The notes beneath the pieces are model-generated. The model made no database searches. It was not told the DNA's origin and was given only the letters and a program-made list of their open reading frames with translations. A program made the position numbers and the translations under genes. Shown here one piece after another: positions 1 through 6,297 of a stretch of DNA of 10,052 nucleotides. The stretch is from an uncultured Actinomycetes bacterium (lineage in GTDB: Bacteria; Actinomycetota; Actinomycetes; S36-B12), in the NCBI GenBank assembly GCA_903848435.1, contig CAINGG010000545.1, positions 1 through 10,052 of the forward strand, in the 5' to 3' direction. Positions within the stretch are counted from its first letter, which is position 1, and every line of letters begins with the position of its first letter.

Positions 1-593
1 ACGATCTCCTGGTCGAAGTAGCCGTTGGCGGCGGCCTTGGCCGCGAGCTGGTGGGAACGAGCGGCGAACGCGTCCTGCTCCTCCCGGGTGAGGCCGTGTC
101 GGGCGTTGTATCGCTCGGTGGACTCGCCCATTGCGCACTCATCGAAAGCGCACGTCAGGGCGTCGAAGGCCATCGAGTCCGTCACGGACCAATCGCCGTA
201 CTTGACCCCCTCGCGAGACCCCATGAGCAGGTGCGGCGCGTTCGTCATCGACTCCATGCCACCGGCGACGATGATCTCGAACTCCCCCGCGCGGATGAGT
301 TGGTCGGCCAACGCGATGGCATCGAGCCCGGACAGGCACACCTTGTTGATCGTCAGGGCCGGCACATCCATGCCGATGCCGGCCTTGACAGCTGCCTGCC
401 GAGCGGTGATCTGGCCGGTGCCGGCCTGCAGCACCTGGCCCATGATCACGTAGTCGACCTGCTCAGGAGAGACTCCGGCACGCTCAAGAGCGCCCTTGAT
501 CGCGAAGCCACCCAGGTCGGCAGCGGAGAAGCCCTTCAACGAGCCGAGGAGGCGGCCCATGGGGGTGCGGGCACCGGCAACGATCACGGACAT
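1..593 (-). CDS. Acetyl-CoA acetyltransferase (thiolase), N-terminal part, cut by window edge
   Basis: The product probably condenses two acetyl-CoA to acetoacetyl-CoA, or does the reverse thiolysis, in the cytoplasm. About 197 residues are visible, roughly half of a typical 390-400 residue thiolase; the C-terminal half with the second catalytic Cys and the His lies beyond position 1. Visible family marks are the N-terminal VIVAGARTPMGR, the acyl-accepting cysteine in NKVCLSG (Cys86), the GGMESM motif, and a region rich in charged residues (ERYNARHGLTREEQDAFA) typical of biosynthetic/degradative thiolases. The ATG at 593-591 is preceded by GGAGG four bases upstream, which fixes the start. The gene is divergent from methylmalonyl-CoA epimerase across 66 bp. 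Its neighbours favour an acetoacetyl-CoA-forming role in acetyl-CoA assimilation, but the exact chain-length preference cannot be read from this part. Family confidence is high; no frameshift is seen. Confidence 0.95.
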   Translation of the reverse strand, partial: MSVIVAGARTPMGRLLGSLKGFSAADLGGFAIKGALERAGVSPEQVDYVIMGQVLQAGTGQITARQAAVKAGIGMDVPALTINKVCLSGLDAIALADQLIRAGEFEIIVAGGMESMTNAPHLLMGSREGVKYGDWSVTDSMAFDALTCAFDECAMGESTERYNARHGLTREEQDAFAARSHQLAAKAAANGYFDQEI

Positions 594-659
594 GGGACCT
601 CCGAGGTACGCGGGCGGGGAGCGTTTGCCACGATGGGGTCACCCTAGCGAGGAGGCGAG
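594..659. promoter_or_regulatory. Divergent promoter region, thiolase / methylmalonyl-CoA epimerase
   Basis: These 66 bases separate two divergent start codons. On the minus strand TAGGGT (646-641) fits the actinobacterial TAnnnT -10 pattern and lies about 48 bases before the thiolase ATG, with GGAGG just before that start. On the plus strand GAGGAGG (649-655) is a strong ribosome-binding site four bases before the epimerase ATG at 660. A CTAG palindrome (644-647) sits at the centre. No convincing -35 box is visible for either gene. The assignment of the -10 is inference. Confidence 0.4.
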
Positions 660-1106
660 ATGAGCACTCCGCAGGCCGCACTCGGCCCGGTCATCACCCG
701 GATCGACCACGTGGGCATCGCGGTCGCCGACCTGGACGAGGCCATTCGCTTCTACGCCACGGCCTTCGGCCTGGCCGTCGTTCATGAGGAGATCAACGAG
801 GAGCAGGGAGTCCGGGAGGCGATGCTCGCGGTCGGCGACTCCGGGTCCTGCATCCAGCTGCTCGCACCCCTGACGCCGGATTCGCCCATCGGCCGATTCC
901 TCGATCGCAGCGGCCCGGGGATCCAGCAGATCGCCTACGGCGTCGACGACGTCGAAGCGGCAGCGGACCGCCTGCGCGCTGCGGGGGTGCGCATGCTCTA
1001 CGACTCCGCGCGCACAGGCACCGCGGGCTCCCGCGTGAACTTCGCCCATCCCAAGGACTGCGGCGGCGTACTCATCGAGCTCGTCCAGTCGGGGCCCGGT
1101 CACTGA
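660..1106 (+). CDS. mce: Methylmalonyl-CoA / ethylmalonyl-CoA epimerase
   Basis: A cytoplasmic metalloenzyme of the vicinal oxygen chelate (glyoxalase/bleomycin resistance) fold that interconverts the (R) and (S) forms of methylmalonyl-CoA and, in many organisms, ethylmalonyl-CoA. At 148 residues it has the usual family length. Two beta-alpha-beta-beta-beta modules are recognisable, starting at IDHVGIAV (about residue 15) and GIQQIAYGV (about 87). Metal ligands expected by analogy with the Propionibacterium shermanii enzyme fall at His17, Gln66, the position of Gln90, and Glu140; the third is usually His and here is Gln. The NEEQGVREA segment (46-54) carries the acidic residue used in catalysis, and the HPKDCGGVLIEL tail is characteristic. 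The start is set by GAGGAGG at 649-655. The gene lies 56 bp before crotonyl-CoA carboxylase/reductase on the same strand, consistent with a shared pathway. An inactive paralogue is possible but unlikely. Confidence 0.93.
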   Translation: MSTPQAALGPVITRIDHVGIAVADLDEAIRFYATAFGLAVVHEEINEEQGVREAMLAVGDSGSCIQLLAPLTPDSPIGRFLDRSGPGIQQIAYGVDDVEAAADRLRAAGVRMLYDSARTGTAGSRVNFAHPKDCGGVLIELVQSGPGH

Positions 1107-1162
1107 CCACGCCCGGCTAGCATGAACGAACGTTAACTGCGGGAGTGGGCACAGGAGTGAGC
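1107..1162 (+). promoter_or_regulatory. Promoter and operator-like palindrome before ccr
   Basis: The 56-base gap holds TAGCAT (1118-1123), which fits the TAnnnT -10 consensus. Directly downstream is AACGaaCGTT (1125-1134), a 4-2-4 inverted repeat within TGAACGAACGTTAACT, the kind of short palindrome bound by TetR-family repressors. A second small palindrome, GTTAAC, overlaps it at 1132-1137. A ribosome-binding site AGGAG (1153-1157) precedes the ATG at 1163 by five bases. The layout suggests that ccr has its own promoter, possibly repressed by a protein sitting near the transcription start. No regulator gene is in the window, so the operator is inference. Confidence 0.4.
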
Positions 1163-2500
1163 ATGGAGCAGATCCGCGACGCGATCGTGTCGGGCACCGC
1201 CGAGAGCTCTGACTTCGCCGCCCTGCCCCTACCCGACTCCTATCGCGCCGTCACCGTCCATAAGGACGAGGCCGGAATGTTCGACGGGATGGCCACCCGC
1301 GACAAGGACCCCCGTCGTGCCCTGCACATCGACGACGTCCCGCTCCCCGAGCTCGGCCCGGGCGAGGCACTCATCGCGGTCATGGCGAGTTCCATCAACT
1401 ACAACACCGTGTGGACCTCGATCTTCGAGCCTGTCTCGACGTTCGGCTTCCTCGAGCGCTACGGACGCACGAGTGACCTCGCCAAGAGGCATGACCTGCC
1501 CTACCACGTCGTGGGGTCCGACGCCTCCGGCGTCGTCTTGCGCGTGGGTGCCGGCGTCAATGCCTGGAAGCCCGGCGATGAGGTGGTGGCGCACTGCCTG
1601 TCTGTCGAGCTCGAGAGCCCGCTCGGACACAACGACACGATGCTGGACCCCGACCAGCGCATCTGGGGTTTCGAGACCAACTTCGGCGGCCTGGCCGAGT
1701 TGGCGATCGTCAAGTCCAACCAACTCCTGCCCAAGCCCAAGCACCTGACCTGGGAGGAGGCTGCGTCGCCGGGCCTGGTCAACTCCACCGCCTACCGCCA
1801 ACTCGTCTCACGCAACGGCGGCGGCATGAAGCAAGGCGACGTCGTCCTCATCTGGGGTGCCAGCGGCGGCCTGGGCTCCTACGCGACGCAGTACGCCGTC
1901 AACGGCGGAGCGATCCCGGTGTGCGTGGTGTCCAGCCCCGAGAAGGCCGACCTGTGCCGCGCCATGGGCGCCGACCTCGTCATCGACCGCCGCGCTGAGG
2001 ACTACCGATTCTGGAAGGACGACACCACGCAGGACCCCAAGGAGTGGCAGCGCTTCGGGCGGCGCATTCGCGAGCTCACGGGTGGCGACGATGTCGACAT
2101 CGTGTTCGAGCACCCGGGTCGCGAGACCTTTGGAGCGAGTGTCTACGTCACTCGCAAGGGCGGCAAGATCGTTACCTGCGCGTCGACCTCCGGTTTCATG
2201 CACGAGTACGACAATCGCTATCTGTGGATGAACCTGAAGTCCATCGTCGGGTCGCACTTTGCCAACTATCGCGAGGCCTACGAGGCCAACCGGCTCATCT
2301 CCCGCGGCCTCATCCACCCCACTCTCTCCAAGACGTTCCCCCTGGAGGGCGTCGGCGAGGCCGCCTACGAGGTGCACCGCAACGAGCACCAGGGCAAGGT
2401 CGGCGTCCTGTGCCTTGCACCCCGGGAGGGCCTGGGCGTCCGAGATCCCCAGATGCGTGAGCGACATCTCCCCTCCATCACCCGATTCGCCGGGGCATAG
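1163..2500 (+). CDS. ccr: Crotonyl-CoA carboxylase/reductase
   Basis: This enzyme of the medium-chain dehydrogenase/reductase superfamily uses NADPH and CO2 to turn crotonyl-CoA into (2S)-ethylmalonyl-CoA, the key step of the ethylmalonyl-CoA pathway and a source of polyketide extender units. The 445-residue length is typical. It has an N-terminal catalytic domain, a Rossmann domain with the NADPH loop WGASGGLGSYA (231-241), and the family-specific segment RIWGFETNFGGLAEL (166-180). With the ATG at 1163 as residue 1, Asn81, Phe170, Glu171 and His365 fall at the numbers I remember for the CO2-binding pocket of the Kitasatospora setae enzyme, which supports both function and start. An in-frame GTG at 1145 lacks a ribosome-binding site, whereas AGGAG lies five bases before 1163. 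The epimerase is upstream and an unrelated acyltransferase downstream. Annotation is secure. Confidence 0.96.
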   Translation: MEQIRDAIVSGTAESSDFAALPLPDSYRAVTVHKDEAGMFDGMATRDKDPRRALHIDDVPLPELGPGEALIAVMASSINYNTVWTSIFEPVSTFGFLERYGRTSDLAKRHDLPYHVVGSDASGVVLRVGAGVNAWKPGDEVVAHCLSVELESPLGHNDTMLDPDQRIWGFETNFGGLAELAIVKSNQLLPKPKHLTWEEAASPGLVNSTAYRQLVSRNGGGMKQGDVVLIWGASGGLGSYATQYAVNGGAIPVCVVSSPEKADLCRAMGADLVIDRRAEDYRFWKDDTTQDPKEWQRFGRRIRELTGGDDVDIVFEHPGRETFGASVYVTRKGGKIVTCASTSGFMHEYDNRYLWMNLKSIVGSHFANYREAYEANRLISRGLIHPTLSKTFPLEGVGEAAYEVHRNEHQGKVGVLCLAPREGLGVRDPQMRERHLPSITRFAGA

Positions 2501-2589
2501 CGCGGGGTGCCCGACGTAGCATGACCCGGAACCGGCCGGCACCGGTTCGCGTCCGAGTCGAGGTCTTCCGGGAGCAGCAAGGAGGTCGG
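2501..2589 (+). promoter_or_regulatory. Intergenic region after ccr: -10 box and hairpin
   Basis: After the ccr stop, TAGCAT (2517-2522) repeats the -10-like sequence seen before ccr, even to the following GA (TAGCATGA in both). It would start a transcript about 60 bases ahead of the acyltransferase. The ribosome-binding site AAGGAGGT is at 2579-2586. The -10 assignment is inference; no good -35 is seen. Confidence 0.3.
2529..2548. repeat. Perfect 7-bp inverted repeat (hairpin or operator)
   Basis: GAACCGG (2529-2535) and CCGGTTC (2542-2548) are exact reverse complements separated by six bases (CCGGCA). It follows the ccr stop by 28 bases and lies within the presumed leader of the acyltransferase mRNA. 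No T-run follows, so it is not a classical intrinsic terminator. It could weaken read-through from ccr, fold in the leader RNA, or be a protein site. In such GC-rich DNA a stem of this size may also arise by chance. Confidence 0.4.
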
Positions 2590-4506
2590 GTGGCGACGAC
2601 CCCCATCACCGACCGCCAGCCCTGGCACCTCGACCGCGGCCGCAAGGCCGGCGAGATGGGCTATCTCCCCGGCCTCGACGGCGTTCGCGCACTGGCCGTT
2701 CTCGGCGTCCTGCTCTACCACGGCGACCTCACCTGGATGCAGGGCGGATTCCTCGGCGTCGACGTCTTCTTCGTCCTGTCCGGATTCCTCATCACCACGC
2801 TCATCACCGAGGAGTTCGAGCGCTCCGGACGCATCAACTTCGGCAAGTTCTACCTTGGACGCGCCCGACGACTGCTCCCCGCACTCCTGCTCATGCTCTT
2901 CGTCGTCGGGCTGGTGGCAGCGATCTTCTATCGAGAGTCCGCCTTCGCCTACCGGCAGGATGCGCTGGCCTCGCTGCTCTACGTGACCAACTGGTGGTAC
3001 ATCGTCGCGGACCAGTCTTACTTCGAGGCGATCGGACGACCGGCGTTCTTGCAGCACCTGTGGTCGCTCGCCGTCGAGGAGCAGTTCTACCTCATCTGGC
3101 CTGCCATCGCCTTCGTGCTGTTGAAGTGGCGCGGGCGACGAGCGGTCTTCTACGTCGCCATCGGCGCCGCCCTCCTCTCGACCGCGTGGATGATTGCCCT
3201 TTCCGTGCGCAACGGCTATCCACTCGAAGCCGATCCCAGTCGGGCGTACTTCGGATCCGATACCCACGTCATGGGGCTGCTCCTCGGCGCTGCCCTCGCC
3301 ATGGTCTGGCGTCCCGGACGCTTGTCGCGGCACCTGACGGCCGGGGCCAAGGCCATCATCACCGCCCTCGGTGTCTGTGCCCTGCTCGGCGTCGTGTGGT
3401 TCTACCTCCAGGTCGGCGAGTACTCCCCCTTCCTCTACCGCGGCGGGTTCTTCGTCCTCTCCGCGGTCGTGTGCGTTCTCATCGCGGCCGCGAGCCACCC
3501 CGGAGTGCCCTTCGGGCCGATCCTGGGCGCACAGCCCATGCGCTACATCGGCCAGCGCTCCTACGGCCTCTACCTGTGGCACTGGCCGATCTTCGTCATC
3601 ACGCGCCCCGGGCTCGACGTGCCAGTCACCGGCGCCTGGAACTTCGCCCTGCGCATGGCCTTGACCTTCCTCGTCGCAGAGTTGTCCTACCGCTTCGTCG
3701 AGATCCCCATCCGACGCGGCGCCATAGGCGCATTCGTCAAACGCTGGAAGGCCGCCAAGCCTGCCGAACGGGGCTACCTCACCCGCCGGGTGCTACTCGG
3801 CACCGGCGTGGGGGTGGCCGCCCTGACGCTCGTGGTGGCCGGCCTCGCCACCGCCAAACCCGTCGACGAGCAGGTGCCCCAGGACGTTGCCGCCGCCATC
3901 GGCATCGCCGACGGCGGCCCCACCGAGATCCTCATCGATGAGGACCCGTCCCCATCGCCCTCATCGTCGGAGTCGTCGGCAGGGCAGGCGAAAGAGAAGG
4001 TCTCCTCACAGGGCCTGCCCATGAATGGCAATGGCGCCGTCACGGCCATCGGCGACTCCGTCATGCTCGGCGTCGCCGACGAGCTCATGCGCAAGATCGA
4101 GGGCACCCGAGTCGACGCCGAGGTCAGCAGGCAGGCTGGCGGGGTACTCGACCGCGTACAACGGCTCTACGACAAGGGAGTCATGGCGCCCACGGTGGTC
4201 ATCCACACCGGCACCAACGGCATCGTCACCGAAGAGCAGCTTCGCGAGATGCTCGACATACTCAGCGACCGCGAACGCGTAGTGCTCGTCAATACCAATG
4301 TCCCGCGACCGTGGATGAAGCCCAACAACCGCCTCATCGAATCCGTGGCAGCTGACTATCCCAACGTGGTCATCGCCGACTGGTACTCCGTCTCGGCGGA
4401 TAACCCCGAGTACTTCGTCAGCGACGGCACTCATCCGCAGTGGCCCTCCGGCATCAAGGCCTTCGTCCGCGAGATCATGCGGGCGGTCGGCGCCCCGGTC
4501 GACTAG
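2590..4506 (+). CDS. Membrane acyltransferase (OafA/YrhL type) with C-terminal SGNH domain
   Basis: An integral-membrane acyltransferase 3 protein that likely transfers an acetyl or other acyl group across or onto a cell-surface glycan, lipid or peptidoglycan; the true acceptor is unknown. From a GTG start it has 638 residues. The multi-spanning domain covers about residues 25-375 and shows family landmarks LPGLDGVRALAV (26-37), GVDVFFVLSGFLIT (56-69), HLWSLAVEEQFYL (156-168) and SYGLYLWHWP (324-333). A further membrane helix lies near 401-420, then a Ser/Pro/Glu-rich linker (about 449-475). The last part (about 480-638) is an SGNH-hydrolase-like domain with GDS (Ser490), GTNG (Asn543) and DGTH (Asp612, His615), so the catalytic set looks intact. 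The domain probably faces outside. The GTG is chosen because AAGGAGGT lies just before it; an in-frame ATG at 2521 has no such site and would overlap a candidate -10 box. Its 3' end overlaps the convergent SDR gene by four bases. Confidence 0.93.
   Translation: MATTPITDRQPWHLDRGRKAGEMGYLPGLDGVRALAVLGVLLYHGDLTWMQGGFLGVDVFFVLSGFLITTLITEEFERSGRINFGKFYLGRARRLLPALLLMLFVVGLVAAIFYRESAFAYRQDALASLLYVTNWWYIVADQSYFEAIGRPAFLQHLWSLAVEEQFYLIWPAIAFVLLKWRGRRAVFYVAIGAALLSTAWMIALSVRNGYPLEADPSRAYFGSDTHVMGLLLGAALAMVWRPGRLSRHLTAGAKAIITALGVCALLGVVWFYLQVGEYSPFLYRGGFFVLSAVVCVLIAAASHPGVPFGPILGAQPMRYIGQRSYGLYLWHWPIFVITRPGLDVPVTGAWNFALRMALTFLVAELSYRFVEIPIRRGAIGAFVKRWKAAKPAERGYLTRRVLLGTGVGVAALTLVVAGLATAKPVDEQVPQDVAAAIGIADGGPTEILIDEDPSPSPSSSESSAGQAKEKVSSQGLPMNGNGAVTAIGDSVMLGVADELMRKIEGTRVDAEVSRQAGGVLDRVQRLYDKGVMAPTVVIHTGTNGIVTEEQLREMLDILSDRERVVLVNTNVPRPWMKPNNRLIESVAADYPNVVIADWYSVSADNPEYFVSDGTHPQWPSGIKAFVREIMRAVGAPVD
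4503..4506. other. Shared CTAG: overlapping convergent stop codons
   Basis: The palindrome CTAG supplies TAG to the plus-strand acyltransferase (4504-4506) and TAG to the minus-strand SDR (4505-4503). The genes therefore overlap tail to tail by four bases, leaving no room for an intergenic terminator; any terminator would have to lie inside the opposing gene. Confidence 0.9.
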
Positions 4507-5264
4507 GGCATCGCCGACAGGCCACCGTCGACGACGAGTACCTGCCCGGTCATGAAGGCGGCGGCGCTCGAGGCCAGGAAGACGGCGGGCTCGGCAATCT
4601 CCTCCGCTGTGCCCCAGCGCTGCATGGGCACCCGCGACAGCGTGCCCTTCTCGGCCTCCTCGCTGGCGCGGAGGAAGTCGGTGAGGTCGGTGTCGATCCA
4701 GCCGGGCACCAGGGCATTGACTCGGATTCCCATCCACGCCGTCTCGATGGCCAGCGACTGCGTGAGCGACAGCAGCGCGGCCTTGGCAGCGCCATAGTGC
4801 GCCATGGTGGGAGCTCCGCGCAGTCCTGCCACGGATGAGACGTTGATGATGGCGCCATCCTTGTCTTCGGCCAAGGCCGGGAGGGCCTCTTGAGTGATGT
4901 GCAGGATCGAGTCGAGGTTCAGGCGCATGGTCTTCTCCCACCCGCTCACGCGCATCTGAGCGACAGGGATGGAGAAGGAGTTGCCGCCGGCATTGTTGAC
5001 CAGGACGTCGAGACCGCCGAGCTCGGCGATCGCCGATGTCACCGCCGCGCGCGTGGTCTCTGCCTCGAGCACGTCGGCCTGGGCCACCACCGCACGGCGT
5101 CCGAGTGCACGGATCTCGCCAGCGACGTCCTCCAGGAGATCGGCATTGCGCGCCAGCACGGCCACGTCGGCACCTGCCCGTGCGTAGGCGACCGCGACGG
5201 CCCGGCCGATGCCCCGCGAGGCGCCGGTGACGAGCGCGCGCTTGCCTGTCAGGTCGAAGCTCAT
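4503..5264 (-). CDS. Short-chain dehydrogenase/reductase (classical SDR)
   Basis: A cytoplasmic NAD(P)(H)-dependent oxidoreductase of the FabG-like classical SDR family, 253 residues. The cofactor motif TGASRGIG is at 13-20, NNAG at 90-93, and the catalytic set is Asn117, Ser144, Tyr157 and Lys161 (YGAAK). The C-terminal GQVLVVDGG is typical. The Arg in TGASRGIG, and Ala-Arg-Asn at the end of the second strand (38-40) with no acidic residue there, hint at NADP(H); this is inference. The substrate cannot be read from sequence; acetoacetyl-CoA reductase, 3-oxoacyl reductase or another alcohol/ketone are open options. The ATG at 5264 is chosen because AGAGGTGG lies eight bases upstream and it overlaps the hydrolase stop as ATGA, indicating coupled translation. 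An upstream ATG at 5318 would add 18 unconserved residues inside the hydrolase gene. It is the last gene of the four-gene operon. Confidence 0.92.
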   Translation of the reverse strand: MSFDLTGKRALVTGASRGIGRAVAVAYARAGADVAVLARNADLLEDVAGEIRALGRRAVVAQADVLEAETTRAAVTSAIAELGGLDVLVNNAGGNSFSIPVAQMRVSGWEKTMRLNLDSILHITQEALPALAEDKDGAIINVSSVAGLRGAPTMAHYGAAKAALLSLTQSLAIETAWMGIRVNALVPGWIDTDLTDFLRASEEAEKGTLSRVPMQRWGTAEEIAEPAVFLASSAAAFMTGQVLVVDGGLSAMP

Positions 5265-6025
5265 AGGTCGGACCACCTCTCCATGGATCCCTCGATCGCC
5301 GCCCGCGACTCCGGCCACTCCCAGGCCAGCGGAGGCATGTCGGGTCGAAGCCGGCTGACGATCTCACCCAGCACCGTACGCACCGCCGGCTCCCCCACCC
5401 ACAGGTGCCCCGCATCGCGACCCTCGACGACCTGGGCCCGCGGGATGGCAGCGAACCTCTCGCGGGCCTGGTCGGGCCGCAGATAGTCGTCGCGCTCGGG
5501 CACCAGGCACACGACGGGGCAGGTCAGGGCATTCCACGCGGCCAACTCCGAAGCAGAGGTGTAGCGCAGGGGCGGAGACACCAGCAGGATGCCCGCCGGG
5601 TCAAGGCTCACCCCGTGACGCAGCACCACATCGCTGCCGAACGACCAGCCGAGCAGCCAGGGCTCGGGCAATGCGGCACCGCGTGACCACGACACCGCGG
5701 CACGCAGGTCTAGCCCCTCACCGTCGCTGCCATCGAACTCCCCCTCGCTCGCGCCTGCCGCTGATGAGGTGCCTCGGGTGTTGAAGCGCACGACGGCGAT
5801 ATCTGCCAGCGCCGGAAGCCGCCACGCAGCCTTGCGCAGCAAATGGCTGTCCATCATCCCGCCATGGGTGGGCAGGGGATGCGCGCAGACGAGCGTCGCA
5901 CGAGCCGGCCGTCCGTCCGGGAGGGCGACCTCGCCCACGAGGCGCAGGCCATCATCGGTCGTGAGAGCAAGCGGACGTCGCTCGGCGGGCAGCACCGAGT
6001 TGGCGCGAATCTCCTGGGCACTCAT
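5261..6025 (-). CDS. Alpha/beta hydrolase
   Basis: A predicted cytoplasmic serine hydrolase of the alpha/beta fold, 254 residues, without signal peptide or membrane segment. The nucleophile elbow is GWSFGS with Ser128, the probable acid is Asp179 or Asp180 in VPERDDYLRPD, and the His is His207 in DAGHLW. The early motif CAHPLPTHGGMMDS (47-60) followed by RFNTRG resembles the HPHP.YGG.M...V and RFNFRG pattern of the COG2945-type hydrolases, whose natural substrates are poorly known. In this operon an esterase or acyl-CoA thioesterase role would make sense, but that is inference. Its ATG overlaps the stop of the upstream 88-residue gene (ATGA, 6025-6022), and its stop overlaps the SDR start in the same way. 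The ribosome-binding site is weak, so translational coupling probably sets expression. Confidence 0.88.
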   Translation of the reverse strand: MSAQEIRANSVLPAERRPLALTTDDGLRLVGEVALPDGRPARATLVCAHPLPTHGGMMDSHLLRKAAWRLPALADIAVVRFNTRGTSSAAGASEGEFDGSDGEGLDLRAAVSWSRGAALPEPWLLGWSFGSDVVLRHGVSLDPAGILLVSPPLRYTSASELAAWNALTCPVVCLVPERDDYLRPDQARERFAAIPRAQVVEGRDAGHLWVGEPAVRTVLGEIVSRLRPDMPPLAWEWPESRAAIEGSMERWSDL

Positions 6026-6288
6026 CGCGATGGAGCTCGACGGTCACGTGCACGCCAGCACGGCGTATGCCAGTGGCGACGATCCTGTGCCCCCGAAACC
6101 GAGTCAGCCGGCCAGGCCACGACGTGCGGGGTCGCCGGGACGATCTCGTGATCGCACCCGGGACACCGGTAGGTCTTGGTCGAGGACGAGCCGGTGATGG
6201 GGCGGACGTACCAGTCCCCGTCCGAGTGCTCTTCGATGACGTCCTCGCGGGGCGACGATGGCTTGCGCGCCGGGCGGCGGCGTCCCAT
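6022..6288 (-). CDS. Small conserved actinobacterial protein with CxxC...HxxC zinc-type motif
   Basis: An 88-residue soluble protein. I recognise the type: similar short proteins occur widely in actinobacteria and are often labelled 'ATP/GTP-binding protein', for which I see no basis (no P-loop). The N-terminus (1-17) is basic and proline-rich. The core, about residues 24-82, has Cys42-x2-Cys45 in YRCPGCDHEI, then His55, and Trp73-His74-x2-Cys77 in RRHWHTPCW. Cys42, Cys45, His74 and Cys77 could bind one zinc in a small treble-clef or ribbon fold. The function is unknown; nucleic-acid binding would fit its charge and metal motif but is unproven. The gene starts nine bases after the dehydrogenase stop, lacks a clear ribosome-binding site, and overlaps the hydrolase start by four bases, so it is very likely co-translated in the operon. 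That arrangement supports it being a real gene. Confidence 0.85.
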   Translation of the reverse strand: MGRRRPARKPSSPREDVIEEHSDGDWYVRPITGSSSTKTYRCPGCDHEIVPATPHVVAWPADSVSGAQDRRHWHTPCWRARDRRAPSR

Positions 6289-6297
6289 GCGACGGGC

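Noticed and set aside
51..647. Long plus-strand open frame opposite the thiolase
   Set aside because: Its sequence is His/Arg/Gly-rich with no family features, and the opposite strand holds a clear thiolase. It is a GC-rich shadow frame.
1145..1162. GTG at 1145 as an upstream start for crotonyl-CoA carboxylase/reductase
   Set aside because: It has no ribosome-binding site, would place the AGGAG at 1153-1157 inside the gene, and would shift the CO2-pocket residues away from the family numbering that the ATG at 1163 gives.
2521..2589. ATG at 2521 as the acyltransferase start
   Set aside because: It has no ribosome-binding site, overlaps a candidate -10 box, and adds 23 residues with an Arg/Val-rich unconserved look. 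AAGGAGGT before the GTG at 2590 is much better.
2365..3582. A 405-codon minus-strand open frame across ccr and the acyltransferase
   Set aside because: It is Asp/Glu/Gly-rich low-complexity sequence typical of the antisense frame of GC-rich genes, and it overlaps two well-supported genes.
5265..5318. ATG at 5318 as the SDR start
   Set aside because: It would overlap the hydrolase by 58 bases, whereas the ATG at 5264 has AGAGGTGG, an ATGA overlap, and begins the conserved SDR fold at the normal point.
4006..5415. A 469-codon minus-strand open frame spanning SDR and acyltransferase
   Set aside because: It is a different frame from the SDR, very Arg-rich, without recognisable domains, and crosses gene boundaries.
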